Origin: Candidatus Obscuribacterales bacterium
Lineage (GTDB): Bacteria; Cyanobacteriota; Vampirovibrionia; Obscuribacterales; Obscuribacteraceae
Direction of reading: 5' to 3'
Assembly: GCA_019750335.1 (NCBI GenBank)
Contig: JAIEOQ010000006.1
Span: 496,001 to 560,000, forward strand
Length of the DNA stretch: 64,000 bases
Part shown: positions 1 to 8,530 of the stretch, piece after piece
How positions within the stretch are numbered: position 1 is the stretch's first letter
How the letters are laid out: each line of letters begins with the position of its first letter
Program-made: the position numbers and the translations under genes
Notes under the pieces: model-generated
What the model was told of the DNA's origin: nothing
Databases searched by the model: none
Seen by the model: the letters and a program-made list of their open reading frames with translations, nothing else

Positions 1-2
1 AT

Positions 3-1124
3 GTCGTGATTTTGCGTCATCCATTTGAACATATTGAAGATGTGGCAAAACTTGCAGTGGCGCCACCGGATCCTCTGTCCAGTCGCTTCAGCCCTTCTTA
101 CGGCATGATTCTCAATCTTTTGCAAAAACACACTCTTGAAGAAGCTCGGGATCTGGTCGAGAGAAGTTTCGGACAATATGCTATTGCTAACGATCTAGAA
201 CCGCTATACGAAAAGAAAATGTCTATAGAGCGAGAGTTAGACAAACTTTCTCGTCCTCTTTGCCCCGGTGAGCTTGGTGACTTGAGTCTATTTAAAAGGC
301 ATATGGATGCTTACAACGCTAAAAGCAAACAGTTGAAACTGACACGACGGGGCTTGCAAGGTGTGGATGGTGCCACAGCTGAAGCCAGTTTGGCGCCACT
401 AGAAGCTGAGGCGCAAAGCTTTCTTGTTCAAGCACAAGCAATGCCTTGTCATAATTGTCCGGAAAAAAATCCTTGTGCTAAACAAGCCGATCGCCTAAAA
501 ACTTTGAACAATCGTCTTAAAGAGACTGATCGATTGCTCAGTCGTGAAGGCGGAAAATATTGGCGAACTTTTGATCGTCTGGCAAATATTTTGAGACTGC
601 AAGGTTATTTGAACGGTGGCACTGTTACCGAATTGGGTAAAATGGCTGCAGCCATTCGAGCGACAAACGAACTTTTCATTAGCGAGGTAGTGGTCAGCGG
701 CATCCTCAAACGTTTGCAGCCTTTTGAGCTGGCGCCGGTGTTGACGGCGTTAGTTACAGAAGATTCGCGGATTGAAGATATTTCGTCGGCAACCTACAGT
801 CCTGGTGTGACAATCGCTCTGGAAAAGATCGGTAAGATCGCTCGTCGCGTTTATGTCATGCAGCGTGATTTCGGAATCGAAATACCGGTTCAATTCAACT
901 CTTTGTTTTGCGGATTGAGCCAAATGTGGGCTCAAGGTGCAACTTGGGAAGCGATTAGGCACGCTACTTATCATGATGAAGGCATTGTTGTTCGCGCTTT
1001 AAGGCGTACCGTAGATCTTTGCCGTCAAATTGCTATCGCTCCGAACACACCGCCGGAAGTGGCTCAGTTAGCCCGCGAAACCGAAGCTTTGCTCGCGCGT
1101 GATGAGGTGAAAGAAGATTATTAG
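3..1124 (+). CDS. C-terminal part of a SKI2/Mtr4-type DEAD/DEAH helicase (DSHCT domain), cut by the window start
   Basis: The open frame runs in from the left edge without a start codon of its own, so only the last ~374 codons are present. The opening residues (RFSPSYGMILNLLQ, then HTLEEARDLVE and SFGQY) match the region after the helicase core of cyanobacterial SKI2-like helicases. The rest is the helical DSHCT-type tail, with a CHNC..NPC cysteine cluster near residue 150 that is also typical of that family. The family unwinds RNA or DNA with ATP; the Walker motifs would lie upstream of the window. The assignment as a helicase tail is by family resemblance and is fairly secure; the exact substrate is not known. 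Confidence 0.8.
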   Translation, partial: VVILRHPFEHIEDVAKLAVAPPDPLSSRFSPSYGMILNLLQKHTLEEARDLVERSFGQYAIANDLEPLYEKKMSIERELDKLSRPLCPGELGDLSLFKRHMDAYNAKSKQLKLTRRGLQGVDGATAEASLAPLEAEAQSFLVQAQAMPCHNCPEKNPCAKQADRLKTLNNRLKETDRLLSREGGKYWRTFDRLANILRLQGYLNGGTVTELGKMAAAIRATNELFISEVVVSGILKRLQPFELAPVLTALVTEDSRIEDISSATYSPGVTIALEKIGKIARRVYVMQRDFGIEIPVQFNSLFCGLSQMWAQGATWEAIRHATYHDEGIVVRALRRTVDLCRQIAIAPNTPPEVAQLARETEALLARDEVKEDY

Positions 1125-1128
1125 GTAT

Positions 1129-1509
1129 TTGGCTGAGCTTTCAAATATCAAAATCGTGCTCTGGTGTTATCTGCTTTGGTATTTAGTTGTTTTTTTCAAA
1201 TATTTTGAGCCTAATCTCGAGCTGTGGTTAACCTCCCTGGGCTTGGCTATTATTGTTGGTGTCTCTTTAACTCTTAATGCGGCTTCCGGTGGTGTTCCGG
1301 TTTCTCAAGCTAATCTCTGGCAAACGTTTCGTTTTTTTCTTACCCCATTTTGTGTTTCTAGTTTTTCGGCTTTAGTAAAAGGAAAGGGATTCTTTCTGAT
1401 TTTTTCGCCTAAAGCAGAGGAAGTGATTTTAAGTCTGAGCTTATGTTTGGGCTTTTGCGCTTTGGCTTTTTTTGCCAAACGTGTTTATAAACAAAGCTCT
1501 GTTGTATAG
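1129..1509 (+). CDS. Hypothetical multi-pass membrane protein
   Basis: A 126-residue protein with about four hydrophobic segments (roughly residues 8-25, 32-50, 65-80 and 98-116) and a basic C-terminus, so it is probably an inner-membrane protein. It begins at a TTG four bases after the helicase stop, which suggests that the two are co-transcribed. I do not recognise a family or any catalytic motif. The start could also lie a few codons further in. That it is a gene is supported by the tight spacing and the clean hydrophobic pattern. Confidence 0.6.
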   Translation: MAELSNIKIVLWCYLLWYLVVFFKYFEPNLELWLTSLGLAIIVGVSLTLNAASGGVPVSQANLWQTFRFFLTPFCVSSFSALVKGKGFFLIFSPKAEEVILSLSLCLGFCALAFFAKRVYKQSSVV

Positions 1510-1536
1510 TATTTGTTTCAAACAAAGGAGAATCCC

Positions 1537-1914
1537 ATGGCTTGCAATGAACTTCTAGTCAAATCCGGCTTAGATGAGAATACTGAGCTTTCGGACTTTT
1601 TTGAAAATGCGCCGATTGGCATGCTGTGGATTGATGCCGAAGGTACTGTCTTAAAGGCGAATAAATACAAGCTGGAAATGCTTGGTTATAACGAAGCTGA
1701 GTTTGTTGGACATAATATCGCTGAATTTCATCCGGATAAAAACAATTTGCAGCAAGCTTTCGCAAAAATCACGAATGGCGAAAATTTGCAAAATTATCCG
1801 GTTGGGCTTTTGTGCAAAGATGGTAGCGTGAAGCAGTTATTGCTTAATTCAAACGGTCGTTTTGACAACAGTAGGTTTGTGCACACACGCTGTGTGACCA
1901 GACCGGCAGTTTAA
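1537..1914 (+). CDS. Single-domain PAS protein
   Basis: A 125-residue protein made almost entirely of one PAS domain: FFENAPIGMLWIDAEG, then NKYKLEMLGYNEAEFVG and a later KDGSVKQLLLN strand. PAS domains sense ligands, redox state or light, or mediate protein contacts. No output domain (kinase, GGDEF, HTH) is attached, so it must work through a partner. The start chosen is the ATG at 1537, because a good AAAGGAG ribosome binding site lies six bases before it; the upstream TTG at 1513 has none. No cofactor-binding residue can be assigned from sequence alone. Confidence 0.8.
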   Translation: MACNELLVKSGLDENTELSDFFENAPIGMLWIDAEGTVLKANKYKLEMLGYNEAEFVGHNIAEFHPDKNNLQQAFAKITNGENLQNYPVGLLCKDGSVKQLLLNSNGRFDNSRFVHTRCVTRPAV

Positions 1915-1927
1915 TATAACAACAGTC

Positions 1928-2869
1928 CTAGCTGAAATAGCCTTGGATGCGCTGGCGCCAGGTTTCATATACTGAGTCGCAGTCGGAGTTTCTTAAATCG
2001 ACCAGTGCTGACTCGGCAATATTTGCTGCTTGAGTGGCTGAAAGACGACATAATGTCTGACAAGCCAATTCAGTATGATTGGCCGGGTTTGCGGCATGAT
2101 TACGAATCATGGCAGCAAAAGAGACACCTAAGCAAAGGGCTGGCTTAAAGCTGCCGGCAACAGTGCCGAGTTTGCGTAAAGCTTTAGCTTCGACTCCGCC
2201 GATATAAGCACAGGCAATGCCTAGACCTGCCCATAAATCAGCGTGGTGAGCTTTCGGATAAGAGGCGATTGCTTTAACGACTTGAGTAATACTGCCTTTA
2301 TTCACGAACCAGAGGCTACGTCCCAGACCTTGATAAAATGCTCGTTCAGCATATGAGCCGACCAGTGCTGCCGGAGGTTCGACCCGATGTCCGCCCCGGG
2401 CTTTATTGGAAAAACCGTGCTGGAAGCCAAAACCATCAACTACAAGCCAACTCCAGGGTTGTTTAAGGTTGGCGGTATGTTCAAGTACAGGCTGTTTTAG
2501 ATAAGCAAGAGCCATGCCTAAAGCAGCATAAGAAGCAAAAATATGATTGGAGCCGGCTTTAGAAACAAAGTCAGTCCAGCGTTTTCGGTTCCAGGGTGTA
2601 ATGCTGTCGAGCAACGCAAGTCCCATGGCTGTGCCTTCAAATAAAACACCGGTCCATTCTCGGGCAGCCTCTAGCTCGTGGTGATCTAGCTCCAGCGCTT
2701 TGCCGGTTTGCACGCTCAATAAAAGAGATTGTATAAAGAGCGATTCAGTCTGCTCAAGATGTGTGACTGTATAGCTCCGTTTGGTCGACTCTACAGGCAG
2801 CGAATACAAAAAATGCTGAGATAAGTCAGCTTCGGCCAAATGATTATCGGTAGAGCCTTTAAGTGCCAC
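1928..2869 (-). CDS. DUF1702 family protein (enediyne-cluster accessory type, UnbL/E3-like)
   Basis: About 313 residues. The central block TGVLFEGTAMGLALLDSITPW and the later WLVVDGFGFQHGF segment are hallmarks of DUF1702, a family best known from enediyne antibiotic clusters beside unbV and unbU. That is exactly its position here: third gene after UnbV-like and UnbU-like genes on the same strand. The GTG at 2869 is chosen because a GAGGA site sits six bases upstream; a TTG start at 2917 would add 16 residues but has no ribosome binding site. No signal peptide is seen. Biochemical role is unproven here; in enediyne clusters the family is needed in core formation but its chemistry was long obscure. 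Confidence 0.8.
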   Translation of the reverse strand: MALKGSTDNHLAEADLSQHFLYSLPVESTKRSYTVTHLEQTESLFIQSLLLSVQTGKALELDHHELEAAREWTGVLFEGTAMGLALLDSITPWNRKRWTDFVSKAGSNHIFASYAALGMALAYLKQPVLEHTANLKQPWSWLVVDGFGFQHGFSNKARGGHRVEPPAALVGSYAERAFYQGLGRSLWFVNKGSITQVVKAIASYPKAHHADLWAGLGIACAYIGGVEAKALRKLGTVAGSFKPALCLGVSFAAMIRNHAANPANHTELACQTLCRLSATQAANIAESALVDLRNSDCDSVYETWRQRIQGYFS

Positions 2870-3008
2870 TTTGCATCCTCGATACGTTCTATTAATCTGC
2901 CCAGAATTAAAAGGCAAAATGCAGTCGCAGCGCCCAATTAATGTTTTCTGAGCAATAATTAATTAACTGCAGCTAATCATATTTGCTGCTTATGGCAATG
3001 TCAAGATC

Positions 3009-3920
3009 CTAATTCTTGTTTCTGGCTACGGCAGTGAGAATATAAAGCCCAATGCCGCGTATGGTGCTGACCAGAGTTAAGGCGACAAAAAGACCGTAAG
3101 GCACGTGCAGCACCACCAATAAGCCGTAAATCAAGGCCACGGAAAGACCGAAAGCAATCTGCCCGCGTAATTTAATTGGTGTGGTCGCCGGGTCCGGGAT
3201 CATATATAGAGTAAAAACAATGAACGCGGCGCTGGTCATTGGTAAAAACTGCACTAATAAATTGATTGAAAAAAGCTGGTGTCGGATAAATCCTTGCAAT
3301 AAAAATCCGACAATCCAGGAAAGAATCAAAGGCAATCTAGCCGTTGAGCGGGCATGGAGAAAAATGCCGGTCATCAAAATGAAAGCCGGGGTTAACCAGT
3401 TCCAAATGCCGCTTATATTTTCAGTGAAATGATAAGGCGGAGCGATGGCTACCCATGGGAAAAGCAGCAAAGTTATTGTGATACCAAAATTGGACGGATT
3501 GTAAATATGTTGAGTGCTGTCACCGACCGGAGCGCGGAAAAGTACTTTGGAAGCAATTGCCAGCACTGAGGCAAATACAACCGGCATCATATAGCCGCCG
3601 GCAAAAAGCAACATACCAATTGCCAGACCGGAGATCATTGCCGGCATCAAACAAACCAAAAAAGCGTTCAGACTTTGTGTAAATCGTATCTGTCTGCCGG
3701 TTGCTTTAGCATCAAGCCATTCGAGCAACAATTGTGTTGCACAAGCCACTGCTACCGCTAATCCCGGCTGCATCCAGGATTGTTCGAAGCCGAGAGCCGA
3801 ATGGCCAAGTACGGTCCAGACAATAAGAAAAGTGCAGAAATAATAGAGAGCAAAAACACGATGTTTGCCGTCGGCTTGCGGATAATATTTGAGAGTAGAG
3901 ATTTTATCGACGTTAGTCAT
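3009..3920 (-). CDS. unbU: UnbU-like membrane protein (RnfD/NqrB-related)
   Basis: 303 residues with about nine to ten hydrophobic segments. The motif GDSTQHIYNPSNFGI in the middle and MIPDPATTP later are typical of the RnfD/NqrB superfamily, in which the S/T-containing segment carries covalently bound flavin in true Rnf/Nqr subunits. Here the context (an UnbV-like gene two bases upstream and DUF1702 downstream) makes it the UnbU type from enediyne clusters rather than part of an Rnf complex; no other rnf genes are near. It starts at ATG 3920 with GGAG about nine bases upstream, inside the end of the UnbV gene, so translation is probably coupled. Confidence 0.82.
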   Translation of the reverse strand: MTNVDKISTLKYYPQADGKHRVFALYYFCTFLIVWTVLGHSALGFEQSWMQPGLAVAVACATQLLLEWLDAKATGRQIRFTQSLNAFLVCLMPAMISGLAIGMLLFAGGYMMPVVFASVLAIASKVLFRAPVGDSTQHIYNPSNFGITITLLLFPWVAIAPPYHFTENISGIWNWLTPAFILMTGIFLHARSTARLPLILSWIVGFLLQGFIRHQLFSINLLVQFLPMTSAAFIVFTLYMIPDPATTPIKLRGQIAFGLSVALIYGLLVVLHVPYGLFVALTLVSTIRGIGLYILTAVARNKN

Positions 3921-3922
3921 TA

Positions 3923-5860
3923 TTACTGAGCTCCCAAAAGCAGTGTATGGCGCCCGGGAAGCAGATTGATTGAAGTTGATTGAATCTGTCCTTGGCGATT
4001 GCGAAAGCGTAGTTTGACGAGCATTGTTTTGTTTGCCGGCCAGTTGCCCAGACCGAAATGAATCTCATGGCTGCGTTTGCCCGAGTGTCCGCTGCCGCCG
4101 TCCACTTGCGCTCGTAAAATCTTGCCGTCGGGCATAGTAATTGTAGCCTCGGCACCGATAGCGGCTATAGTCGGAGGCAGTTTAGTCGTGTCCGCTATTT
4201 CTTCTACTTTTTCGGCTGCCACGGCATTCAGTGGAAGCAATAAGCGTAAATTGATAAAAGAGTTGTTTGTCGGACTTTGATTATGGAAGAAATAGGAATC
4301 TCCCCATTGGTTAGCCATAGCAAAATCCAGCTTGCCGTCGCCGTCTACGTCGGCAATTGCTATACCGCGGCTTAAAGCTTGATCGTCGAGATTAAGTTGG
4401 GCTGCTAGATCGTAATAGCGCCCGTCTTTATCTTTTACAAAAAAAGAATTGCGATCATGTCCGGCTAGATCGTCGCCCGGTTTGAAAGAAGGCCAGTTTA
4501 AAGGGTGGCGCAGCATTTCGGAATTCATGCCACCCAATGATTGAGCTTCGGCCCAACGATTGATTTTTCCTTTGAAAAATCCTTTTGCTTGCACGGCTTC
4601 CGGAGTACTGTCATTGTCGAAATCAGCTAAACGGCAGTCCCAGCCCCAGCCGCCGCGAGATAGTCCTAGATCTTCGCTGGCTTGGACGTAAGGAGCGATA
4701 CCGGATTTAGTATCATCAATTTTGCCGTTGTTTAACCATAAATAATGGCATTCTTCCAAGCCGTAGGGACAGGAGATATTGCTGACATAAATATCGTAAA
4801 GCCCGTCTCCATTGATGTCACCGAAGTCGGCACCCATACCCTTGAAAGAATCATCGCCTAAGATGAACGAGCTTGGTGTAGATAAGCTGCTGCGTCCTTC
4901 AAGCAGAGAAAATTTCAGTTTGCCTGGCTGAGAATTATTGAGCAACAAACGATCCGGACCCATGTCGTGAGCAAAATAAATTTCAGGCAGCAGATCGCCA
5001 TTTAAATCCTGGCAGCCTTGAGCCAAAGCCCAACCGCCTGTGACATCTTTGTCGAAGACATCTGCGATTTCTTGATAGCAATCTTTGCTCCACAAAAAGA
5101 CGTGCTTGCGGCCGCCGTTGAATGCGCGCGAATTAGTGTCTTGTAAAAGTATTCTGCCTTTGTCTTTCGGATCGAGAATCCGTTGTCCGTCGGGTAGATA
5201 ATTAGCGAAAATCAGATCTTGATGCCCGTCTCCGTCCAGATCGGATAGAGTAGCTGCCCCGGTGTACCAAGGTGTTTCTGATTGAGTGACGTTAGTGGCC
5301 GTAAAGGATTCGGCGCTAAGCGGATTTTTTTGTCTGGAAAAAATTATTGGCGGACGGCCCCAGTAATAAACCAGAAGATCGGTTTGACCGTCTTCGTTGA
5401 AGTCGCCAGCAAGAGAACCGGCGGGAGCCGTAGTTGCCGGATCGTAAGATAGACCTTTCGGATTTAAGGTGAAGAGTTTGTAGCGCTCGCCAGTCCCCGG
5501 TACCGGACCGACTATTACTTGATCGCATCTGGGATCGACTAAAACGTAATCGTTTGGTAATCCGTCTCCGTCTAAATCGCAGAGTGTGACAGCTGCGCCG
5601 ATGGCTGACATCCAAGCTGAAATACGTTTGAGATCGGGGTGTACCTGGCGAACATATTTATATGTTTGATTTTTTGGTTCAGGCAAAAGCATTCTTTTGA
5701 AAGAAAAACGTGAGGCTAAGTCCGAGGACTCTTGCGACGAGATTTGCGGTAGCTGGGCTAAACAATAGAGCGCAACAAGCATTACTAAAGCGACAAGCAT
5801 TGCCGTCTTTTTTTTAAAAGCTAAAACCGGCTTATTCACCGTTGAAGTTTTTCCTGGCAT
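3923..5860 (-). CDS. unbV: CRTAC1-like FG-GAP repeat protein with ASPIC/UnbV domain
   Basis: 645 residues. An N-terminal membrane anchor or signal (residues ~18-40) is followed by at least seven Asp-rich FG-GAP/VCBS repeats (DLDGDGLPND, DFNEDGQTD, DLDGDGHQD, DLNGDLLPE, DINGDGLYD, DFDNDSTPE, DVDGDGKLD), which in this fold bind calcium and build a beta-propeller. The last ~100 residues (IGAEATI, then GGSGHSGKRSHEIHFGLG) form the ASPIC/UnbV domain. The product should lie outside the cytoplasm. The reading overlaps the end of cmk; an alternative start is the GTG at 5839, which would overlap the cmk stop as GTGA, the usual coupling signal. Together with the next two genes it forms the enediyne-type trio. 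Confidence 0.85.
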   Translation of the reverse strand: MPGKTSTVNKPVLAFKKKTAMLVALVMLVALYCLAQLPQISSQESSDLASRFSFKRMLLPEPKNQTYKYVRQVHPDLKRISAWMSAIGAAVTLCDLDGDGLPNDYVLVDPRCDQVIVGPVPGTGERYKLFTLNPKGLSYDPATTAPAGSLAGDFNEDGQTDLLVYYWGRPPIIFSRQKNPLSAESFTATNVTQSETPWYTGAATLSDLDGDGHQDLIFANYLPDGQRILDPKDKGRILLQDTNSRAFNGGRKHVFLWSKDCYQEIADVFDKDVTGGWALAQGCQDLNGDLLPEIYFAHDMGPDRLLLNNSQPGKLKFSLLEGRSSLSTPSSFILGDDSFKGMGADFGDINGDGLYDIYVSNISCPYGLEECHYLWLNNGKIDDTKSGIAPYVQASEDLGLSRGGWGWDCRLADFDNDSTPEAVQAKGFFKGKINRWAEAQSLGGMNSEMLRHPLNWPSFKPGDDLAGHDRNSFFVKDKDGRYYDLAAQLNLDDQALSRGIAIADVDGDGKLDFAMANQWGDSYFFHNQSPTNNSFINLRLLLPLNAVAAEKVEEIADTTKLPPTIAAIGAEATITMPDGKILRAQVDGGSGHSGKRSHEIHFGLGNWPANKTMLVKLRFRNRQGQIQSTSINLLPGRHTLLLGAQ

Positions 5861-6576
5861 AAATTAAGCACTTCTGAAACCAGTTCTTCGATTGTCCGAT
5901 TGTCCGTATTAATCAAAATAGCGTCATCAGCTTGTCTAAGCGGAGAAACTTCTCTTGTCGAATCGAAATGATCCCGAGCTTTAATATCGGCGATAATCGT
6001 TTCAAGATCGGCAATTTGACCCATCTCTTTAAGATCCTTTTGCCGTCTTCCCGCTCTTATTTCTGGGCTGGCAGTGAGAAAGATTTTTATTTCGGCGTGA
6101 GGTAAAACAACGGTGCCGATATCGCGCCCGTCCATGACCACACTGCCGGTAGTGGCAAGTTTTTGTTGTTTCTCGACCAATATTTTTCTTACGCCGCCGA
6201 TGGCGGCAACGGCGCTAACAAAACGTGTAATTATCCGTGAGCGAACAATGAAGCTGACATCGGCTCCATTAACGAATACGCGTACTTTTCCTTGAGAGCT
6301 TGTGTCCGGTATCTTCAGTTCGATATCTGCTTTTTGCACCAAATTTATGATCCGCTCTTCTTCCTCGACAGTCGCCTTTTGTTCAAGGGCAACCCATGTA
6401 GCTGCACGGTACATGGCACCGGTGTCTATGTAAAGGTAATCGAGAGCTTCGGCGACTTTTTTTGCTAAGGTAGATTTGCCAGCGCCAGCCGGACCGTCAA
6501 TGGCTATAGATAACCCCGTCTTCGCGCTGCTTTCACTGGCATTCATAATTTCGACGTTCTTGATTTGAGTTTCCAT
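5836..6576 (-). CDS. cmk: (d)CMP kinase
   Basis: 246 residues. It phosphorylates CMP and dCMP to the diphosphates for RNA, DNA and lipid synthesis in the cytoplasm. The P-loop (IDGPAGAGKST, near residues 27-37), the YIDTGAMYRA segment and the MDGRDIGTVV motif are all present, and the length fits the family apart from an N-terminal extension of about 18 residues. The first ATG (6576) follows the stop of a small upstream frame by one base; a second ATG at MNASES is also possible. The UnbV-like gene starts within or at its end, so cmk leads an operon into the UnbV/UnbU/DUF1702 cassette. Confidence 0.92.
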   Translation of the reverse strand: METQIKNVEIMNASESSAKTGLSIAIDGPAGAGKSTLAKKVAEALDYLYIDTGAMYRAATWVALEQKATVEEEERIINLVQKADIELKIPDTSSQGKVRVFVNGADVSFIVRSRIITRFVSAVAAIGGVRKILVEKQQKLATTGSVVMDGRDIGTVVLPHAEIKIFLTASPEIRAGRRQKDLKEMGQIADLETIIADIKARDHFDSTREVSPLRQADDAILINTDNRTIEELVSEVLNLCQEKLQR

Positions 6577-6577
6577 T

Positions 6578-6901
6578 TTACTGTGATCTGAACCTTTTCC
6601 ATGAGTCGCTTACAGATCGAAGCAATCTGTCTAAAAATCGCGGTCTTGCCGTTGGAATTGCACGTAATCTGGTCATACTTTGCCGTTGCGTTTCTGGTTT
6701 TGTCAGGGCACTACTTGGAAAGAGAGAATCGATTGTTCTCTTTTTTTGATTACTTCTGCGTAAGGGTCTTAGAGTTTGGATTGAATGAGAAAATTGAGAA
6801 ATTGCAATTGAGCTATTACTCTCTTTCTCGCTAGCGCTCGGGCTAAAAACTTTGTCGAGTAAAGTACTTTCAGGAGTAGAAGAATCTGTTGCATCGGGCA
6901 T
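6578..6901 (-). CDS. Small hypothetical protein directly before cmk
   Basis: A 107-residue frame, Ser/Thr/Arg-rich, ending in a basic amphipathic stretch (RFLDRLLRSVSDSWKRF). I recognise no family. The argument for it being real is position: its TAA stop is one base before the cmk ATG, as expected for a coupled operon member. Against it are the lack of a clear ribosome binding site and a low-complexity sequence. An opposing frame on the plus strand covers the same bases but has no better support. Confidence 0.4.
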   Translation of the reverse strand: MPDATDSSTPESTLLDKVFSPSASEKESNSSIAISQFSHSIQTLRPLRRSNQKKRTIDSLFPSSALTKPETQRQSMTRLRAIPTARPRFLDRLLRSVSDSWKRFRSQ

Positions 6902-7030
6902 TTGAATTAACTCATTATGGAATAGTCAAGCAGGCTGGTGTCAATTTCTACCTTTTGCCATCAATATACAACTTTAGGATGGATTACGTCTCCGAAGAAG
7001 GCGGGAACAATTGTCTAAGGGAGATTAACC

Positions 7031-7318
7031 ATGAGAAAAATGCTTCTATCTTTATTGGCTTGTGCCTTGCTGAGTGGACCAACCTTTGCTGATGACGATC
7101 ATAAAATTCTGGAGTCCAGCTGTAAGATCTCGCGTAAACAAGCACAGGACATAGCTGTTGCAAGAATTAGCGGCGATATAACCGATACGGACTTAGAGAC
7201 TAAAAACGGAAAGCCATACTGGTCGATCGATATTAAGCCGTCTAAAGACGTGGAGCGTGAAGTGCATATTGATGCACTTACAGGAGATATTTTAAGCGTG
7301 GAAAATGACGACGATTAG
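7031..7318 (+). CDS. Secreted PepSY-domain protein
   Basis: 95 residues. A signal peptide (MRKMLLSLLACALLSGPTFA) is followed by one short PepSY module: SRKQAQDIAVARISGDI, then KPYWSIDIKP and the closing EVHIDALTGDILSVENDD. Stand-alone PepSY proteins are exported and are thought to inhibit or chaperone extracytoplasmic proteases or to bind metals. A strong AAGGGAG site lies seven bases before the ATG. The acidic tail (ENDDD) is typical of small PepSY proteins. It is transcribed convergently with the next gene, whose stop overlaps its own by four bases. Confidence 0.85.
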   Translation: MRKMLLSLLACALLSGPTFADDDHKILESSCKISRKQAQDIAVARISGDITDTDLETKNGKPYWSIDIKPSKDVEREVHIDALTGDILSVENDDD

Positions 7319-7929
7319 ATAGTCGTAAATAACTTTTTCCACCAAGGTAAGTTGACCATATGATTGTATTGTTTGGTCAGCTCGCCCAGTTCGGTTTTAG
7401 TTTTTTCCAGCTCGTTTTTGAGACGCTCATTGTCGACTTTATCGACTTCTAATAGACGCATCGTACTTTGCAGCTGAGTAAGCTGTCTCATGTCTTCAAA
7501 GCGCAGACGTCTCTCTTCTGACAAAGATTTTTGGCAACTTAAAAGTTCGCGCAATAGATGTTCCACTTCGTCGCTGCGATCAATGATGATTGTCGGTTGA
7601 TCAAAAGTTTCATACCTGGTTGCCGGCAAATCGTTTTTAAGCTCTTTTTCGTTAGCTTCAGTTTTAGTTGCAGTTGCTTGTCGAACGCGATAACTTGCCG
7701 GGGGCAAAATCCGCCATTCTTGACCACGCTCAGTAGTAACTTTGCGCGCGCTCCAGCCTTCAGGCAACCGGTTTCCCCAACGGCCGACAATGCTGCGTTC
7801 AATTGCTCTGATTGATTTGCCAAGTGCGGCAGCAGCTTGAGAGATTGTCAACAGAGGTCCTGGGATCTCGAAAGCAGAGTTTTCTTTTGTATCTACAGGG
7901 GATTCCAGCGGTGGGCACTCGGTGGTCAT
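7315..7929 (-). CDS. DNA-binding-like coiled-coil protein
   Basis: About 204 residues. Residues ~25-75 (LTISQAAAALGKSIRAIERSI, then GRWGNRLPEGW and GQEWRILPP) look like a MerR/excisionase-type helix-turn-helix that senses which recognition module to use. The second half is a long coiled coil (SEERRLRFEDMRQLTQLQS through ELEKTKTELGELTKQY) that ends in a short aromatic-basic tail PWWKKLFTTI, a pattern that often anchors proteins to membranes. The ATG at 7929 is chosen over 7944 because AGGAG lies six bases upstream. The exact role is unknown; regulator, or adaptor for nucleoid or plasmid-type positioning, are possibilities. Confidence 0.6.
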   Translation of the reverse strand: MTTECPPLESPVDTKENSAFEIPGPLLTISQAAAALGKSIRAIERSIVGRWGNRLPEGWSARKVTTERGQEWRILPPASYRVRQATATKTEANEKELKNDLPATRYETFDQPTIIIDRSDEVEHLLRELLSCQKSLSEERRLRFEDMRQLTQLQSTMRLLEVDKVDNERLKNELEKTKTELGELTKQYNHMVNLPWWKKLFTTI

Positions 7930-7999
7930 GAGTTTCTCCTGCATGGCAAGTTAACCAGGCAAGTCTAAAGCAAAGAAGGGCTTTTTATCAAAGTAAGGT

Positions 8000-8530
8000 T
8001 TAATCCGATCCTTTGAATTTCAAGGAAGCTGAATTGATGCAATAACGCATTCCGGTTGGTTTAGGACCGTCTGGAAAAAGATGTCCTAAATGTGAGCCGC
8101 AACGGGCACAGTGTACTTCGGTTCGTTGCATACCGTGGCTTGTGTCGTTAGCTTCGCCGATATTCTCTTTCTCCGCCGGAGCATAAAAACTAGGCCAACC
8201 GGTACCGGAGTCAAACTTGGTCTGTGAGTGGAAAAGTTTGGCATCGCAAGCTGCGCAATAATATTCACCGTTTTCATGGTTGTTCCAATATTGACCGGTG
8301 AAAGCTGCTTCTGTGCCCTTTTGTCGGCAGACATGATATTGCTCGGGAGATAGATGCTCTTTCCATTCTTCTTCTGATTTGCGAACTTTGTCTGTCATGG
8401 CTGGTTCTTTTCCTTCTTGTTTTTTTTCAGCTGATGTTACTTCTGAACACGATGCTAGGCTTATTCCCAAACCTAAAACCACAAGCAGGGATAGGCGCTC
8501 TTTATTTTTATCGATCTTGGATTTGTTCAT
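8000..8530 (-). CDS. msrB: Lipoprotein-type methionine-R-sulfoxide reductase
   Basis: 176 residues. It reduces the R epimer of methionine sulfoxide in oxidised proteins. Two zinc-binding CxxC pairs (CAAC and CARC), the GTGWPSF motif and the catalytic cysteine in [11 protein letters not shown] are all present. Unlike the usual cytoplasmic enzyme it has an N-terminal signal ending in a lipobox (LASC), so it should be anchored in the cell envelope and repair exported proteins. It overlaps the upstream TPR gene by 23 bases on the same strand, which suggests co-translation with a secreted partner set. Confidence 0.93.
   Translation of the reverse strand: MNKSKIDKNKERLSLLVVLGLGISLASCSEVTSAEKKQEGKEPAMTDKVRKSEEEWKEHLSPEQYHVCRQKGTEAAFTGQYWNNHENGEYYCAACDAKLFHSQTKFDSGTGWPSFYAPAEKENIGEANDTSHGMQRTEVHCARCGSHLGHLFPDGPKPTGMRYCINSASLKFKGSD

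Noticed and set aside
1928..5860. A complete enediyne gene cluster
   Set aside because: No PKS, thioesterase, or sugar-tailoring genes are present in 64 kb; only the accessory trio is.
6601..6834. A 77-residue frame on the plus strand opposite the small gene before cmk
   Set aside because: It has no ribosome binding site or family match and lies opposite the better placed minus-strand frame.
6889..7092. A 67-residue frame overlapping the PepSY gene
   Set aside because: It overlaps the signal peptide of the PepSY gene in another frame and has no homology or start signal.
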